Positions 32,670 to 44,562 of a DNA stretch of 64,000 bases are shown piece by piece. The notes beneath the pieces are model-generated. The model saw only the letters and a program-made list of their open reading frames with translations, searched no databases and was not told the DNA's origin. The stretch's first letter is position 1. Every line of letters begins with the position of its first letter. The stretch comes from Hemerocallis citrina. Its lineage: Eukaryota; Streptophyta; Magnoliopsida; Asparagales; Asphodelaceae. The stretch is taken from NCBI GenBank assembly GCA_017893485.1, contig CM030366.1, positions 103,513,796 to 103,577,795 on the forward strand. Reading direction: 5' to 3'. Made by a program: the position numbers and the translations under genes.

Positions 32670-33477
32670 TGGAGACGTATACGCAAAAGTTTTCCACTGA
32701 AAATTAGAGAGAAAAAAAATGTTCTTCTTCCTCCTCCCCTCCTCTATCGAAATACCCTAACCCTCACCCTACTCTGCCTGCCTCTTCCCCCTCCACGCCA
32801 CTGCCTACGCACCCCGACGGCCACCCCCTTCTTCCATGTGCCTCCCACACGCTGCCACCCCTCGGCCTGCTGCCATCTGTCGTCCATATATACTCTCCAC
32901 GCTGTTGCATGCACCTCGCACAGCCCCCTCCTCCCACCTCCACCCCCCGACGTCCTCTCCATCTCATCCCGTTGTCGCCCTCCTCTCTGCCGGTTGTCGT
33001 GGTCCCCTCCTCTCCCAACCCGCACCCGAAACTTCATATCCCCACCCTAATCCTCCTCCACTATCCAGACCCGCACTCTCCATAGCCGAAACCCAGTTCC
33101 CGCAGCCCTCTCCTGTAGTTCAAAAAAAAATTGATGCAGCCCTGTGATCTGCACTGTTTGGGAATGTATGCCTGTGGTTGATGCCCTCCTCCCACATCAT
33201 CTATCCCTTTCACTTGTTTCTCCTTCATATCTAATCTATATCTGCTTCTATGGTAACCTTCACTACTCCCACGGTGACCTCTCATCCTCCTTCAATGGTG
33301 ACCTTCTCTCCTTCATCGGTGGACCCTTATCCTTCCACTGCTCTCCTACGAATGAGTCAACCTCCTCCCAGTCTATCATTTATGCTAGAGAGTATCAGGA
33401 CTTCCGCAACATGCTGCCCACTCCTCGTAACTCTGTTCACTCAGGTAATGTTTGTCATGTTTCCTCACATCAATGAA
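32670..33477 (+). other. C-rich non-gag interior segment of the copia element
   Basis: This is where gag should be, but no capsid domain is seen. Instead 32700-33115 is rich in CCTCC and CCCTAACCCTCACC, unlike the AT-rich rest of the element, and open frames in several phases are Pro/Ser-rich and uninformative. 33140-33477 has SPSSVDPYPS-type low-complexity sequence and KLESIRT-like text as found just upstream of copia protease. The gag core is deleted or replaced. Confidence 0.5.
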
Positions 33478-36400
33478 TAATTGGTTCAGGTGCTTCTGAA
33501 CATATGACCCCTTTACCGCTTTTTTTATATTCTTTGCTTACAAATTATCATGTGTATTTTGCTGATGGCTCACTTGTCCCTGTTGAAGGGGTGGGAGATA
33601 TCTCCCTTACTCCGGACCTTCATCTTAAAACGGTTTTACGAATTCCTAACTTTTCAAATAGCTTATTATCAGTTCCTAAACTTTGCAAAGATTTAAATTG
33701 TTCAGTAACATTTTTTTCTTTCTCATTGTGTGTTTTAGGATACTACGATGAGGAAGGTGATTAGTACCGGTCGTGAACAACATGGGTTATATATCTTAGA
33801 TTCTCCAGTCTCGGCTTTTAATTCTTCTGCTGAACCTTAATTGTGGCACCGAAGTCTGTGACATCCTTCTTCTATGACCTTCAAGCACTTGGTTATAGGT
33901 TGTGAGCCTTCATTTAAGGTATCATGTGAGTCATGTGAGTTAGGTAAACATCATAGGGTTTCCAACCCATGACTCATCAATAAACGTAGTGAACGGTTGT
34001 TTGATTTAGTGCATTCTGATGTTTGGGGTCATATTGGTTTTCCCACGTTTAATAACTTTCGTTATTTTATTACGTTTATTGATGATTTCTCTCGAATGAC
34101 GTGGTTGTTTCTTTTGAAATATCATTCTGAAGTATTTAAAGTTTTTCAAGAATTTTTCTTCGAGATACAAACACAATTTGGCACAACTCTTAAATGTTTT
34201 CGTTCGAATAATGCTAAGGAATACATGAGTTCTCATTTTCAACATTTTTTCTCAAAATGGAATCATTCACCAAACTTTTTATACCTACACTCCTCAACAA
34301 AATGGAGTGCAGAACCCAAAAATCAACATTTACTTAGCACTGCTCGTTCTCTGACGTTTGAAATGACAGTCCCCAAGTTTTATTGGAGTTTTGCAGTTCT
34401 CACTGCATGTTTTCATATTAATCGAATGTCTTCTCCTGTTCTTCAAAATCAATCCTCATTCAACCTGGTATTTCCATCAAAAAATCCATTTCCCATACCA
34501 CGTATTTTTTGTTGTACTTGTTTTGTTCAAAATCTACATCCAGATATTGATAAACTTGACTCGCTTGTTACTAAATGTGTATTTCTTGGATATTCGTTAC
34601 TTTCAAAAGGTTATCTTTGCTTTTGCCCTTCATGGAAAAAAAATGTTTACCTCAACTGATGTTTCCTTTTTTGAACATAAACCTTTTTTTGAGCATATTT
34701 CTTCACATAATTCTGATTTACCGAGGGTTGTTGTAAAGAGTCTTGAATTCCCACCACCACCACCAACGATAACACCATCCCCACCACTGTCACCACCACC
34801 ATCGCCTCCGCCACTTCAGGTTTATGTCAGAAAAGGTAAGACTGGTTCAAACTCAGCCATCCAAGATGTACTCTCTGTTGTTCCATCAATGCCAACCACC
34901 TCTATCGATAATATCCCTAATATAGATAATTTACATATTGCTCACCGTAAGGCTAAACGTTCTTGTGCTCATTATCCTATTGCCCAATTTGTATTCTTTT
35001 CTAAACTAAACAGATCTTTTCGAGTCTTTACCTCTTCCTTGAATTCCATCTCTATTCCTAAACTGTTGAGGAAGCACTCAAGCACCCTGGTTGGACAGCA
35101 GCCATGAATGAGGAAATGCATGCTCTTTGGCAGAATGGTACCTGACAATTGGTTCATCTTCCTGTAGGTGTTAAGACAGTTGGTTGTAAATGGGTATTCA
35201 CTGTCAAACATAATCCTGAAAGCACAGTTGATCGACTCAAAGCTCGCCTTATTGCTAAAAGTTATTCACAAAAATTTGGGATCGACTATGCAGAGACTTT
35301 TTTCCCAGTTGCAAAACTCACTTCTGTTCGTGTCCTTATCTCTCTTGCATCCAATTACTCTTGACCTCTTCATCAACTTGATGTCAAGAATGTGTTTCTC
35401 AATGGCGACTTGAAAGAGGTGGTGTGCATGCAGCAGCCTCCTAGTTTTAAGCGACAGGGGGAGAAACTTATATGTTCGCTCACAAAATCTCTTTATGACC
35501 TTAAACAGTCTCCACGAGCGTGATTTGAAAAGTTCGGCAAAACTTTGTGCTCTTATGAGTTCTCAAGATGTAAGGTAGACCATTCTCTCTTTACAAATAA
35601 AGTAAGCAAAGGCATTGTTATTCTGTTAGTCTATGTTGATGATATCATTATCACATGCAGTGATTCCCAAGGTATTGCAGACATCAAGCAGTGAGTAGCT
35701 CAAACAAGTCAAACAAATGATCTTGGTCTGCTCCGATATTTTCTTGGCAATGAGGTTGTAAGCACAAAGGATAATATCTTTCTTTCTCAAAGATTGTATG
35801 TCCTTGATATTCTTACCGAGACAAGAATGTTCGGATGTCGCCCGAGCAACACTCCTATGGATCCCAATATTAAGCTATCCTCCTTCCCCAATGATGCATT
35901 GTTCTCTGATCAAGAACGATATCGTAGACTAGTTGGCAAACTCATATATCACTCAATGACTATGCCAGATATTATCTTTGCAGTTAGTCGAGTCAGTCAA
36001 TTTATGCATGCACCGACCATCACTCATTGGGAAGCAGTGGTTCACATTCTTCGCTTTCTTAACAAAGCCCCAGAGCATGGACTTCTCTTCAGACCTGGTG
36101 ATTCTCTTTCTTTACGAGGATATTCTGACGCTGACTGGACAGGATCAGTTGATGATAGGTGATCTACTAGTGGATACTTTGTGTTCTTTGAAGGAAATCT
36201 GGTATCTTGAAAAAGCAAGAAACAGCCTGTTGTAGATAAATCAAGAGCAGAATCTAAATACCGAGTCATTGGGCATTTGGTTTATGAACGTTTATGGCTT
36301 AAATCTCTCCTTCGAAACTTAGCAATCCAACTATCATCTCCAGTTCCACTGCATTGCGATAACCAAGCTGCTATGCATATTTCTGAAAAGTCAGTGTTTC

Positions 36401-36588
36401 ATGAGCACGCAAAACACATCGAGGTCAATTGTCACCTCGTTCGTGATGAGTTGGAGAAGAGAGGGATCTCATTTTCATGTCTAGTGGGTGAACAACTTGC
36501 TGATATTCTAACTAAAGCACTACCTCCTAAGCTCTTTCAAACTTTCTTGAACAAACTTGGCTTCGAAAAAATCTACGCACCAGCTTGA
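33478..36588 (+). pseudogene. Copia pol: protease, integrase, RT, RNase H (broken)
   Basis: Protease remnant (33478-33760) reads IIGSGASEHMT; the catalytic Asp of DSG is Gly. A GAG-pre-integrase zinc motif follows (CESCELGKHHRVS, about 33920-33960). Integrase (33990-34660) starts LVHSDVWG and TFIDDFSRMTW; the second catalytic Asp is Asn (RSNNAKEY), and a frameshift falls at the PQQNGV site. A proline-rich linker lies at about 34750-34825. RT (35110-35700) has KWVFTVKH, LHQLDVKNVFLNG and the YVDD box at 35632-35643. RNase H (from 36121, YSDADWTGS) runs to AHHIE-like HAKHIEVNCHLVRDELEKRG and ends LADILTKALPP. Several stops and shifts (for example at 35364, 35522, 36162) make it inactive. Confidence 0.9.
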
Positions 36589-36595
36589 GGGAGAG

Positions 36596-36743
36596 TGTTA
36601 AAATAGTCTTAAGTTTAATCCCACATCTAAAATAAATTCAGATTAGCTTTGTACTCTTCTATATATATGAGGCAGTATATTCAGTTATAATTATCCAATA
36701 AAATATTCTTTTCAGTCTCTATAGTCTATACTATATTTTAACA
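36596..36743 (+). repeat. Copia 3' LTR, 148 bp
   Basis: TGTTAAAATAGTC ... TATATTTTAACA, preceded by the purine tract GAGGGAGAG and followed by the TSD GTTTC. Confidence 0.92.
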
Positions 36744-36928
36744 GTTTCAAAGCTCCCACCTTGTCAAGATGCAGCTCAAAAGGGAAGTCCATAAGCACTT
36801 CATTTCTACAACAACCTATCACACCCTTTTGAACAAAAAAGAATATTCTCATATTATACTTCTGAAAGATGAATGCAACAAAGATAGGATTATGTGATAA
36901 TGTTTGCTTGATCAGATTTAATAAACTA
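36744..36928 (-). other. Short exon-like segment beside the copia element
   Basis: Minus-strand reading gives KYNMRIFFFVQKGVIGCCRN and EVLMDFPFELHLDKVGALK after an acceptor-like ATCTTTCAG. I do not recognise it. It was contiguous with the element D end before copia inserted, because the copia TSD is perfect. Confidence 0.25.
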
Positions 36929-37507
36929 CTAGATTTGCCCGTGGACACATGCCTACGGCACGTCGTCGAAACGATACAACACACGAAAAGCCCTGTAAAC
37001 AGTAAAACAACAATTATGTAGTTCAAGTTTGAATAATATGACAATAATTAGTTGTAAATAAAAGTCCATGTTTCTATTAGTATATGTTGAAAAATAATTA
37101 TAAATGAGGGTGTAAAATTCAACTTCTTAGAACTTTAAGGGTAGAAAATGATGAAATTTAACTTGTTGAAGAGATATTTGCTATTTTCAATATAACATGT
37201 GCAATAAAAAAACATAAAAATTCTAAAAATTTTACAAACCTAAAATCTTAAAATCTAAATTTCTAAATAAGTTAAGAAAGAATGAGAGAGAGAGAGAAAG
37301 AGAGAAATATGAAAAAGTGAAGAGAGAAGAGACAGAGATAGTAATAAAGTAATACGTGTTTTAGTTTTGGGAGATAAAATTTAATTTTGGAGTTTGAAAT
37401 TTTTGGGTGGGAAAATATGTTTTGTGAGAATCAATTTAGGCCATTGGTTTTAGGGGAGATTGAATGAGAGCCACTTGATAGCTTTCTTTGTAATTTATTA
37501 TATAGAT
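36929..37507. repeat. 580-bp direct repeat, copy 1
   Basis: Starts CTAGATTTGCCCGTGG, ends TTTATTATATAGAT. It contains a GA-rich run (about 37285-37330). Copy 2 lies 1.4 kb downstream in the same orientation. Non-coding. Confidence 0.85.
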
Positions 37508-38931
37508 TCACATAATAAAATAAGGGATGGAAGAGATCATAGAATGGATCATATCAAAAGACAAGTATCAAATCTGGAACTTTGAGATAGACCTCTTTTT
37601 TCCTAGTTAGTGTGAAAAATCCTTATCCTCAACATGTGACCAAGTTTTTGTTGTTGCGCCTTTGTCATCTATTCTGAGGGTTCAAACTCATCAATATCAA
37701 TATCTAACTAAAAGAAATACTCCCAACTACTTTTCTTTCAGTTGATTACTTCATACAAAATCAAGCATGATCATACACAATGAAAGCCAACGAGTACTCC
37801 TGAGGACAATGAAGTTAGATATGGAGAAAATATCAGATAACATGTATCATTAATTTTAGGAAAAGATTTGGTAAGTTATTTGCATTTCTCTCATCATCTT
37901 CACTATGTCCAAATGATCCTTGGGACTTGAATAGATTCTTCCATGGCCACTTGAACTAATAATCTGTCATGAGTAATATAATCTAGGATAAGAAAACAAG
38001 CATGAGTTACAAAGGTTTCTTAACATAAATCATAGATTTCTACAAAATATTATCCCATTTGATTAGCAAGTTCGATCGGTAGAAACTTCAGAGTTGGTAA
38101 AACACATAGATGCTTCACAAGCAATACTGAAACAGGTTATGTGCATGACCTGGTTAACTAGATGGTCTTAACCAACAAACGGCATCAACATCAGTATCAT
38201 CATTAAGCATTTTAATTCTTAAATAGCAACTAACAATTAATTTGATCATCACTATACTTTAAAAAATAAATTAAAAATTAAAAATAATTTTAAAACTGAA
38301 ATTGAGAGGAGGCCCTCACAAATTTGATAAAGCTTTGAGGACTGCAAAGGTGTCCAACATCCGAGTAAGCAAGAATGGTGTACACGCCACGAACATCCAC
38401 TCCTGATCAGTCCTCCGCTCAGCTCCTAGATCTAATTCACGTTCAAAGTCTCGACCGATCACAATAGATTTAGATCATGATCGCGATCCAAGAGACGCCT
38501 CCACCGTGAATCTCAAAATAGATCTCAAGATAGGTTAGGGTTTGGGATAACACTCCATAAACATATCTTGAGATCTCAAAATAGATCTCAAGATATGATT
38601 GGTATGGTGGTGGTGGTGGTGATGGTGGGATTTGGGGAGAGGAAAAAAGGGCATCGCAACAACGATCTGAATGACAGCCGTGGATGGTTTCGGTGGAAGT
38701 GTTTCTATGGGATAGAACAGAAGCAGTGGTAAGATGAGAGGGGCGAGAGGGAGATTGGGATTTTTTTTTTTCCTTTTCTTTTGTTGAACATTAGCATAAG
38801 ATTTAAGTTCAAGGGTTATTTTCCCTTTTATTTAAATTGATAGGCGGGATAAAGAAAAATAATGGATGGAAAAAGCCAGCCTTTGATTTTTACTAAAATT
38901 AAGTGGGGACATTTCATCCTTTAGTTAGGAA
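37508..38931. other. 1.4-kb segment between the 580-bp repeats
   Basis: No protein domain found. On the minus strand, 38340-38760 looks like a plant 5' leader (CT-rich, CAC/CCA repeats, AAACCCTAACC, repeated CTTGAGATCTATTTTGAGATC), and a short frame MFVACTPFLLTRMLDTF follows at about 38386. Low-confidence hint of a captured gene 5' end. GGTGGTGGTGG microsatellite near 38608. Confidence 0.35.
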
Positions 38932-39515
38932 CTAGATTTACCCGTGGGCACGGCACGTCTTCGAAACGATACAATACACGAAAAATCCGGTAAACATTAA
39001 AACAACCAATTATGTAGTTCAAGTTTGAATAGTATGATAATAATTAGTTGTAAATAAAAGTCCAGGTTTCTATTAGTATATGTTGAAAAATAATTATAAA
39101 TGTGGGTGTAAAATCCAACTTCTTAGAACTTTAAGTGTGGAAAATGATGAAATTTAACTGTTAAAGAGATATTTTCTATTTTCAATATAACATGTGCAAT
39201 AAAAAATGTAAAAAGTTTCTGAAAATTTTACAAACGTGAAATCTTAAATTCTAAATTTCTAAGTAAATAAATAAAGAATAGGAGAGAGAGCGAGAGAGAG
39301 AGAACTATGAAAAAGTGAAGAGAGATCAGAGAGAGAGTAATAAAGTAATAAGTTTTTTAGTTTTGGGAGGGGGGAGGGGGGGGGGGGATTTTAATTTTGG
39401 GTTTGAAATTTTGAGCAGAAAAATATGTTTTGTGAGAATCAATCTAGACCATTAAGTTTAGGAGAGATTGAATGAGGGCCACTTGATAGCTTTCTTTGTA
39501 ATTTATTATATAGAT
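38932..39515. repeat. 580-bp direct repeat, copy 2
   Basis: CTAGATTTACCCGTGG to TTTATTATATAGAT, aligned along its whole length with copy 1 with scattered differences. It carries a G-rich run (about 39367-39387). Confidence 0.85.
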
Positions 39516-40248
39516 ATATTCCTGTTAGTGTTTTTTTTTTTTGCTATTGTGTGAGCAATAGCAACGAGATATGCTATATCCCTTGCAAATGTGAAAATTA
39601 GGGTTGGCAAACGAGTCAGGCGGGCCGGGTCGGGTCGAACCCGCCCAGGTTTGCACCCAACTTGGACGGGTTCGGATCGGGTCGAAGAGTTAAACAGGCC
39701 GGGCCGGGCCGGGTCGAAGAGGTGAATTCGTGACCTGCCCAACCCGTGAACCCTTTCGGGTCCAACCCGGGTAGGGTCGGGTCGGGTTGCGGGTTGGCCC
39801 GGCTAGAGTTAACTTTTTTTTTACTTAAAAAAAATGTAACTTTAATAATAAACATAAAAATTTGTAATAATAATAATAAGATTGAAAGAGTGAAATTGCC
39901 ACAAAAAAAATGATATATTATTCATATGATTTCAAGTTATACAAGTTTCACAATTTGTAATCAGAAATAAAGATCTTCTACAAATTTATTTTATACAATA
40001 ACAAATTTCTTATATACAATTTCAATTTACTTCAATTTTCCTAATTTTAAATAACAAGCAAAGATTTAATACAATTTTTTTATCTATTTACAATAGTCTT
40101 CAATTTGATGGCCTTCAATTTGTTGTTGTTGGTCTTGAATTCTTCATTTTGGTTGCTATTGTTGTTGTTGTTATTATTCTTCCGGCGAGGTGCTCCTACT
40201 TGTGGACGTCGATAATGTTTTTCCTTGGGTCCTATCTTCAGCCTTTAG

Positions 40249-42886
40249 CTAGTCTTCTGTGCAGACGAGCATCTCTAACGATTGGGGCTTCAAGCGATTC
40301 CTGTAATCAATTAGAACCCTGTCATTTGAAGAAAATGTACTTTCAGAAGCAACTATAGAGACGGGAGGAGTTAGTAGATCTTTAGTCATATATTTAAGAA
40401 TAATACTATAAGTGTGTTCATGGTCTTTCCACCATTGTAAAATATCTAGTGAAGAACTAAAAGACTCAGAATCTTGTTGGTTATACCAATTTAATTCATT
40501 TGGTAGATTAGTCCTAGGTTTTTTTGATTGAATTTGTACAGGTAAATTAATTGTTCTATCGTCAAATTTACTCTTACACTTACCTTTAGAAGTAGCAGAA
40601 GAAGAACTAACTGAAGAAGTTATACTACTAGAAGCAAAACATCTATCATAATAATCATACAAGTTATTTAATGTCGATTCAAATTTAACTAAAAAAGAAG
40701 CGCAATCAATTTCTTTATCATCCTCCCCAAGTAAATTAAAAAATATTTCAATTAAACTCTTCGTACCTTCTAATTTGATACGAGGATCCATCACAGTAGC
40801 AACACAATACAACATAGGAGGGTTAAAATACTTCAAAAATTTTGTGTATGCAGGTTTTACAATATCACCAACAAAAGCATCATCGATCATTTCTTTAAAA
40901 GTCTGCATCATAATAACTATTGAAATAAAAATGCTACTAGAAGTAGATTCATAAGATTTTGAAACCTTGAAAGTTGCAGTTTTAAGAACATCCACAGTCG
41001 TCATTGTTAAAAAAATGCATATATGCATAAATGCATATAGCATTTGGCCAATTCGATGCAGTCGTCGTTAGGTATTTTTTACCAATTTAATATATAAAAA
41101 ATTCAAACGGAACATCAAGTTGCGTCGGACGAATTTTTAGAATTTTTTATGATTTTTTTATTAATTTAAAATGTTAATTAAGTTTAAAATAAATAAATAA
41201 AAATTTGTGGGCCCCTTCGTCGAACACAACATGATGTTGCGTCCCAGGAGGCCCAGATTCTTGCCATTTTTATTAAATGTTTATTTTTTGGTTAAAGTCT
41301 TCGGACGCAACTTCATGTTGCTTCTGACGAATTAAAAAATTATTTTTTTCGTCGGACGCAACTTGAAGTTGCGTCTGACGAATTAAAAAATTATTTTTTT
41401 TCGTCGGACGCAACATGAAGTTTCAACTCGTATATTATGCATATAGCTATATCTTGTGCCAAATATAGCAATCTACTGTAGCAATTTATGCATAAAATGC
41501 ATAAATAGCAAACGACTACAGCTTGTCGTTTGCTATAAAATGCATTTTATTCATAAATACACACGACTGTGGATGCTCTAAAAGGTTCTAAAAATTTCAA
41601 CAAAGATTCGGCATAAAACCAATTGACGGGAGTCATTTCAAAATTTTGCATATTTTTTGCAATACAAAAATTATTTATACATGCTTTATATTCAGTAACA
41701 ACATGTAGCAAATCAAAAGTAGAGTTCCATCGGTGCTTAACATCCTTTTGAAATTTTCTAAAAGGTACATTTTTAAGCCTAACCAAGCTTTCCATTCTTG
41801 AAATATGGTGCCACTTAATGCAATAAAATGTACACAATTTCTAATTTTAAGTATATATGGTTCGGCTATTTTTAATGCATCTTGAACACATAAATTTAAA
41901 ATATGACATGCACATCTAACATAAAAAATATTGTCAGATGGAGGGTTTAATGCGGTTTTTAAAATACTAATTAATGTATTGTTGTTAGATGCATTATCAA
42001 AACTTATACACATAATTTTATCGCGAATATGAAAAACATCACAAATTTCTAAAATATGGTTTGCAATTTCATTGCCACTATGGAGATAGGGCAATGCGAC
42101 AAGTGATATGATTCTTTTTTGAAGAATCCAATCACTGTCGATCCAATGACGTTTATTCCCATCATTGGAATATTGTTGCAATTCGTTCAACAATCAGAAG
42201 TTAAACTAACTCTACAAGTTAAACTCCATAAAATTGCAATCAAAGCTTCCCTCATTTTATTGTACATTTTAAAACAATCCGATTTGCAAGTATTCCTATG
42301 GATTCTTCTAAAATGAGGGTTTAAGGCGGTTTGATTAAAATTTTTCAAGTCCCTACTCTCGGAATAGGATAATGGTAACTCTTCCTTGATTACTAATCGG
42401 GCCATTTCCCGACGAACAAGTTCGGGATCATAAGGGTGGCTATCAACTAGACCGGTCCTATGGTGAATTTTTTGTTGGCCAGGTAGGTCAACAAGAAGTT
42501 CTTTATGCACATTTAGGGTGTATCGCCTAATTGTACCCGTGCCCTCACCCCTCTTCCATTTGTATGTCTTCGAACATGTTTTACACATTTTAAACCTACA
42601 CCCGGTACATTTTCGTCGGGAATATAATCATAAAATTTGTGCCAATCACTACTTTCCTCTCTAGTTTTCCGACTAGTAGCCGGTTGTGTTGTTTCGGTGT
42701 CTTGTTGTTGTGGTTCTTCTTCTAATTCTATGTCTCCTACAAACTCATCGTGTGTACCCCATTGTTGGGAACGAGAATTAGGGTAGTCTTCGGTGGGGTC
42801 ATTTTGTGGATAATTGGAGGCCTACGGGAAGTGCCGGTGGAATCTTGTCCACTTTGGCTACGGCCGCTACCGCGTGATCTAGACAT
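40249..42886 (-). pseudogene. hAT-2 transposase pseudogene
   Basis: ATG at 42886-42884 (MSRSRGSGRSQSGQDSTG) is homologous to hAT-1's start. The reading frame shifts at least three times. Recognisable parts are the zinc finger (CKTCSKTYKWKRGEGTGTI, about 42588-42530), the first catalytic Asp region with a stop right after TSDC (42187), SFDNASNN (about 42000), RNSTFDLL-type core (about 41730), then a 593-bp MITE between LEPF and TATFKVSKSYES, and the dimerisation domain (SLDILQWWKDHEHTYS, VASESTFSSNDRV) ending at 40249. The C-terminal glutamine run and stop are lost in frame. It resembles hAT-3 more than hAT-1 at the N-terminus. Confidence 0.9.
40986..41578. mobile_element. PIF/Harbinger-type (Tourist-like) MITE inside hAT-2, 593 bp
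   Basis: Inverted ends GAACATCCACAGTCGT and ACGACTGTGGATGCTC, flanked by 3-bp TSD TAA (40983-40985, 41579-41581). Removing the element and one TAA restores the sequence found at the same place in hAT-3 (about 54160). The interior contains repeated CGTCGGACGCAACTT/AAGTTGCGTC palindromes (41090-41420) and ATGCATAAATGCAT motifs near both ends. Non-coding. Confidence 0.9.
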
Positions 42887-43852
42887 GTTGATATGTAGTA
42901 GTGTATGTAAAAAAATTAAATACAATGTAGGCGCAATAAGTTACACAAAAAAAAATCTAGAAAACAAGAAGGTTGTGAGAGAGAATATCAAAAAACCAAC
43001 AAACAAATATGATATAAAAAATTATAACTACAAATGAAATAAAAATAGAAGAAGAGGGATATGAAATTTTGATACCGTTCACCGTCGATACTCGTATATA
43101 AAAAAACCCATAAAAATAATAATAGAAGTAGAAGTAGAAGTTCTGAATTGAAGACTTGAAGAGAGCTTGGAGGAGAGTTGAAGACTTGATCACTTGGAGG
43201 AGAATTGAAGACTTGAAGACGATCAGAATTTTGAGTTCGATACGATCGGAATTTGTCATTTGATCGTGTATATGTCTTGCTACCTTGTTTGTTGAATTGT
43301 TCACAAATTGAAATGAATTGAGTAATAATAGTAGAGAGAATAAGAGAGTAAGGTGTGAATTTTTTGTTTAGATTTTAGGTGTATTTATAGGAAAAAAAAC
43401 AAAAAAAACAAAAAAAAGGCTAAAAGAGTCGTTAATGGCTCTCGGGTTGGGGGATCAGCCCGTTGGACCCGCGGGTCAAACGGTCGATCCGCGCAGGTCG
43501 AACGTTGGACCCGTACGGGTCAAACATTCGCAACCCGTGGGTTCGCGGGCGGGTCGGGTACTGTGCATACGGGTTAACGGGCCGGATTTATCGGGTTAAA
43601 TTCGCAATTTTACGACCCGGGTCAACCCGTATTGTTAACGGGTTCGACCCGAACCCGAACCGGAATATCGCGGGCCGGGTTAAACGAGCGGGTCACGGGC
43701 GGGTCGCGGGTCGACCGGGCCCGTTTGCCTTCCCTATGTGAAAACATATGCCATGGACATTGTCTGTTGCGTTTAATCTGCTTTTGATATAACATTATTA
43801 CAACGGAGAAATAGCGCTCACAAATAATCCTTTGTTGATACATTGTTTTCTA

Positions 43853-44429
43853 GAATTTTTTGCCGTACTAGGCCACTTTTTGAAACTATTTGCGATTTTA
43901 GGTCACTTCCCAAACTATTAGCATTTTTGGCTAGCCAGTACCACATCAGCAGCGGCCGCTATTGGGAATAGCAACCTCTTCATAGCGACCAACACATTGT
44001 ACTCCCACACTTGGCAGATTATAGAGGATATTGTATAATTGCAAACCACTTAGTGTAATTGAGGTCGCTATTGTCAATAGCGGCCTCGTCTAACTAAGGT
44101 CGTTATTCCCAATAGTGACCTCAGGTGGGCTTAAAAGTGATTGGGCCAACCTGCAGTCGCTATTGAGAATAGCGACCTTAGTTATACGAGGCCGCTATTG
44201 ACAATAGCGAACTCAGTTACACCAAGTCGTGTCCATTATATATATTCTCTCTATAAGCTGACAAGTGTGGAAGGTCGCTATGAAGCGGCCGCTATTCCCA
44301 ATAGCGGCCGCTATTCTCAGTAGTTACTGCTGTTGACGTGGCACTAGCTAGCCAAAAGTGCTAATAGTTTGTGAACTGACCTAAAATCACAAATAGTTTC
44401 AAAAAGTGGCCTAGTACGGCAAAAAACTC
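43853..44429. mobile_element. Mutator-type fold-back MITE with repeated palindromes, 577 bp
   Basis: Inverted ends GAATTTTTTGCCGTACTAGG and CCTAGTACGGCAAAAAACTC, complementary over about 60 bp, with a perfect 10-bp TSD TTGTTTTCTA (43843-43852, 44430-44439). Inside are six or so copies of a palindromic unit GGTCGCTATTNNNAATAGCGACC, several with NotI-like GCGGCCGC. No coding. It lies in the gag of a gypsy element, 117 bp from hAT-2. Confidence 0.92.
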
Positions 44430-44562
44430 TTGTTTTCTAATAGTGATCCCTAGAAAGTTTAGTCAATTTAGTTTAGCTTCATATTGAGCTATAGTCTCAT
44501 TTTCCTGTTGTTTGGGTTTGAAAAATTCTTTCCTTTTTTTTCCCTTTCCATTCTCTAAGATA

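Larger units (their letters stand above)
32517..36743 (+). mobile_element. Ty1/copia retrotransposon with short LTRs
   Basis: Complete outline of 4227 bp: 5' LTR 32517-32657, decayed primer-binding site, interior, purine tract GAGGGAGAG (36587-36595), 3' LTR 36596-36743. A perfect TSD GTTTC lies at 32512-32516 and 36744-36748. Domain order protease, integrase, RT, RNase H defines copia. The LTRs are similar but clearly diverged. Short LTRs suggest an Ale-like lineage, not verified. It is inserted at the upstream end of gypsy element D. Confidence 0.93.
39598..43736 (-). mobile_element. hAT-2: decayed relative of hAT-1
   Basis: Ends TTAGGGTTGGCAAACGAG (39598) and TTTGCCTTCCCTA (to 43736), flanked by 8-bp TSD TGTGAAAA (39590-39597 and 43737-43744), with one extra T at the left end. 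Same CGGGTCG subterminal arrays (39615-39805 and 43440-43725). The transposase frame is on the minus strand and broken. A PIF-type MITE is inserted in it (40986-41578). Confidence 0.92.

Noticed and set aside
32744..33150. Overlapping Pro/Ser/Arg-rich frames on both strands
   Set aside because: Low-complexity C-rich sequence open in many frames; no domain and inside a copia element.
43442..43730. GC-rich block as a CpG-island promoter
   Set aside because: It is the subterminal motif array of hAT-2, matched by arrays in hAT-1 and hAT-3.
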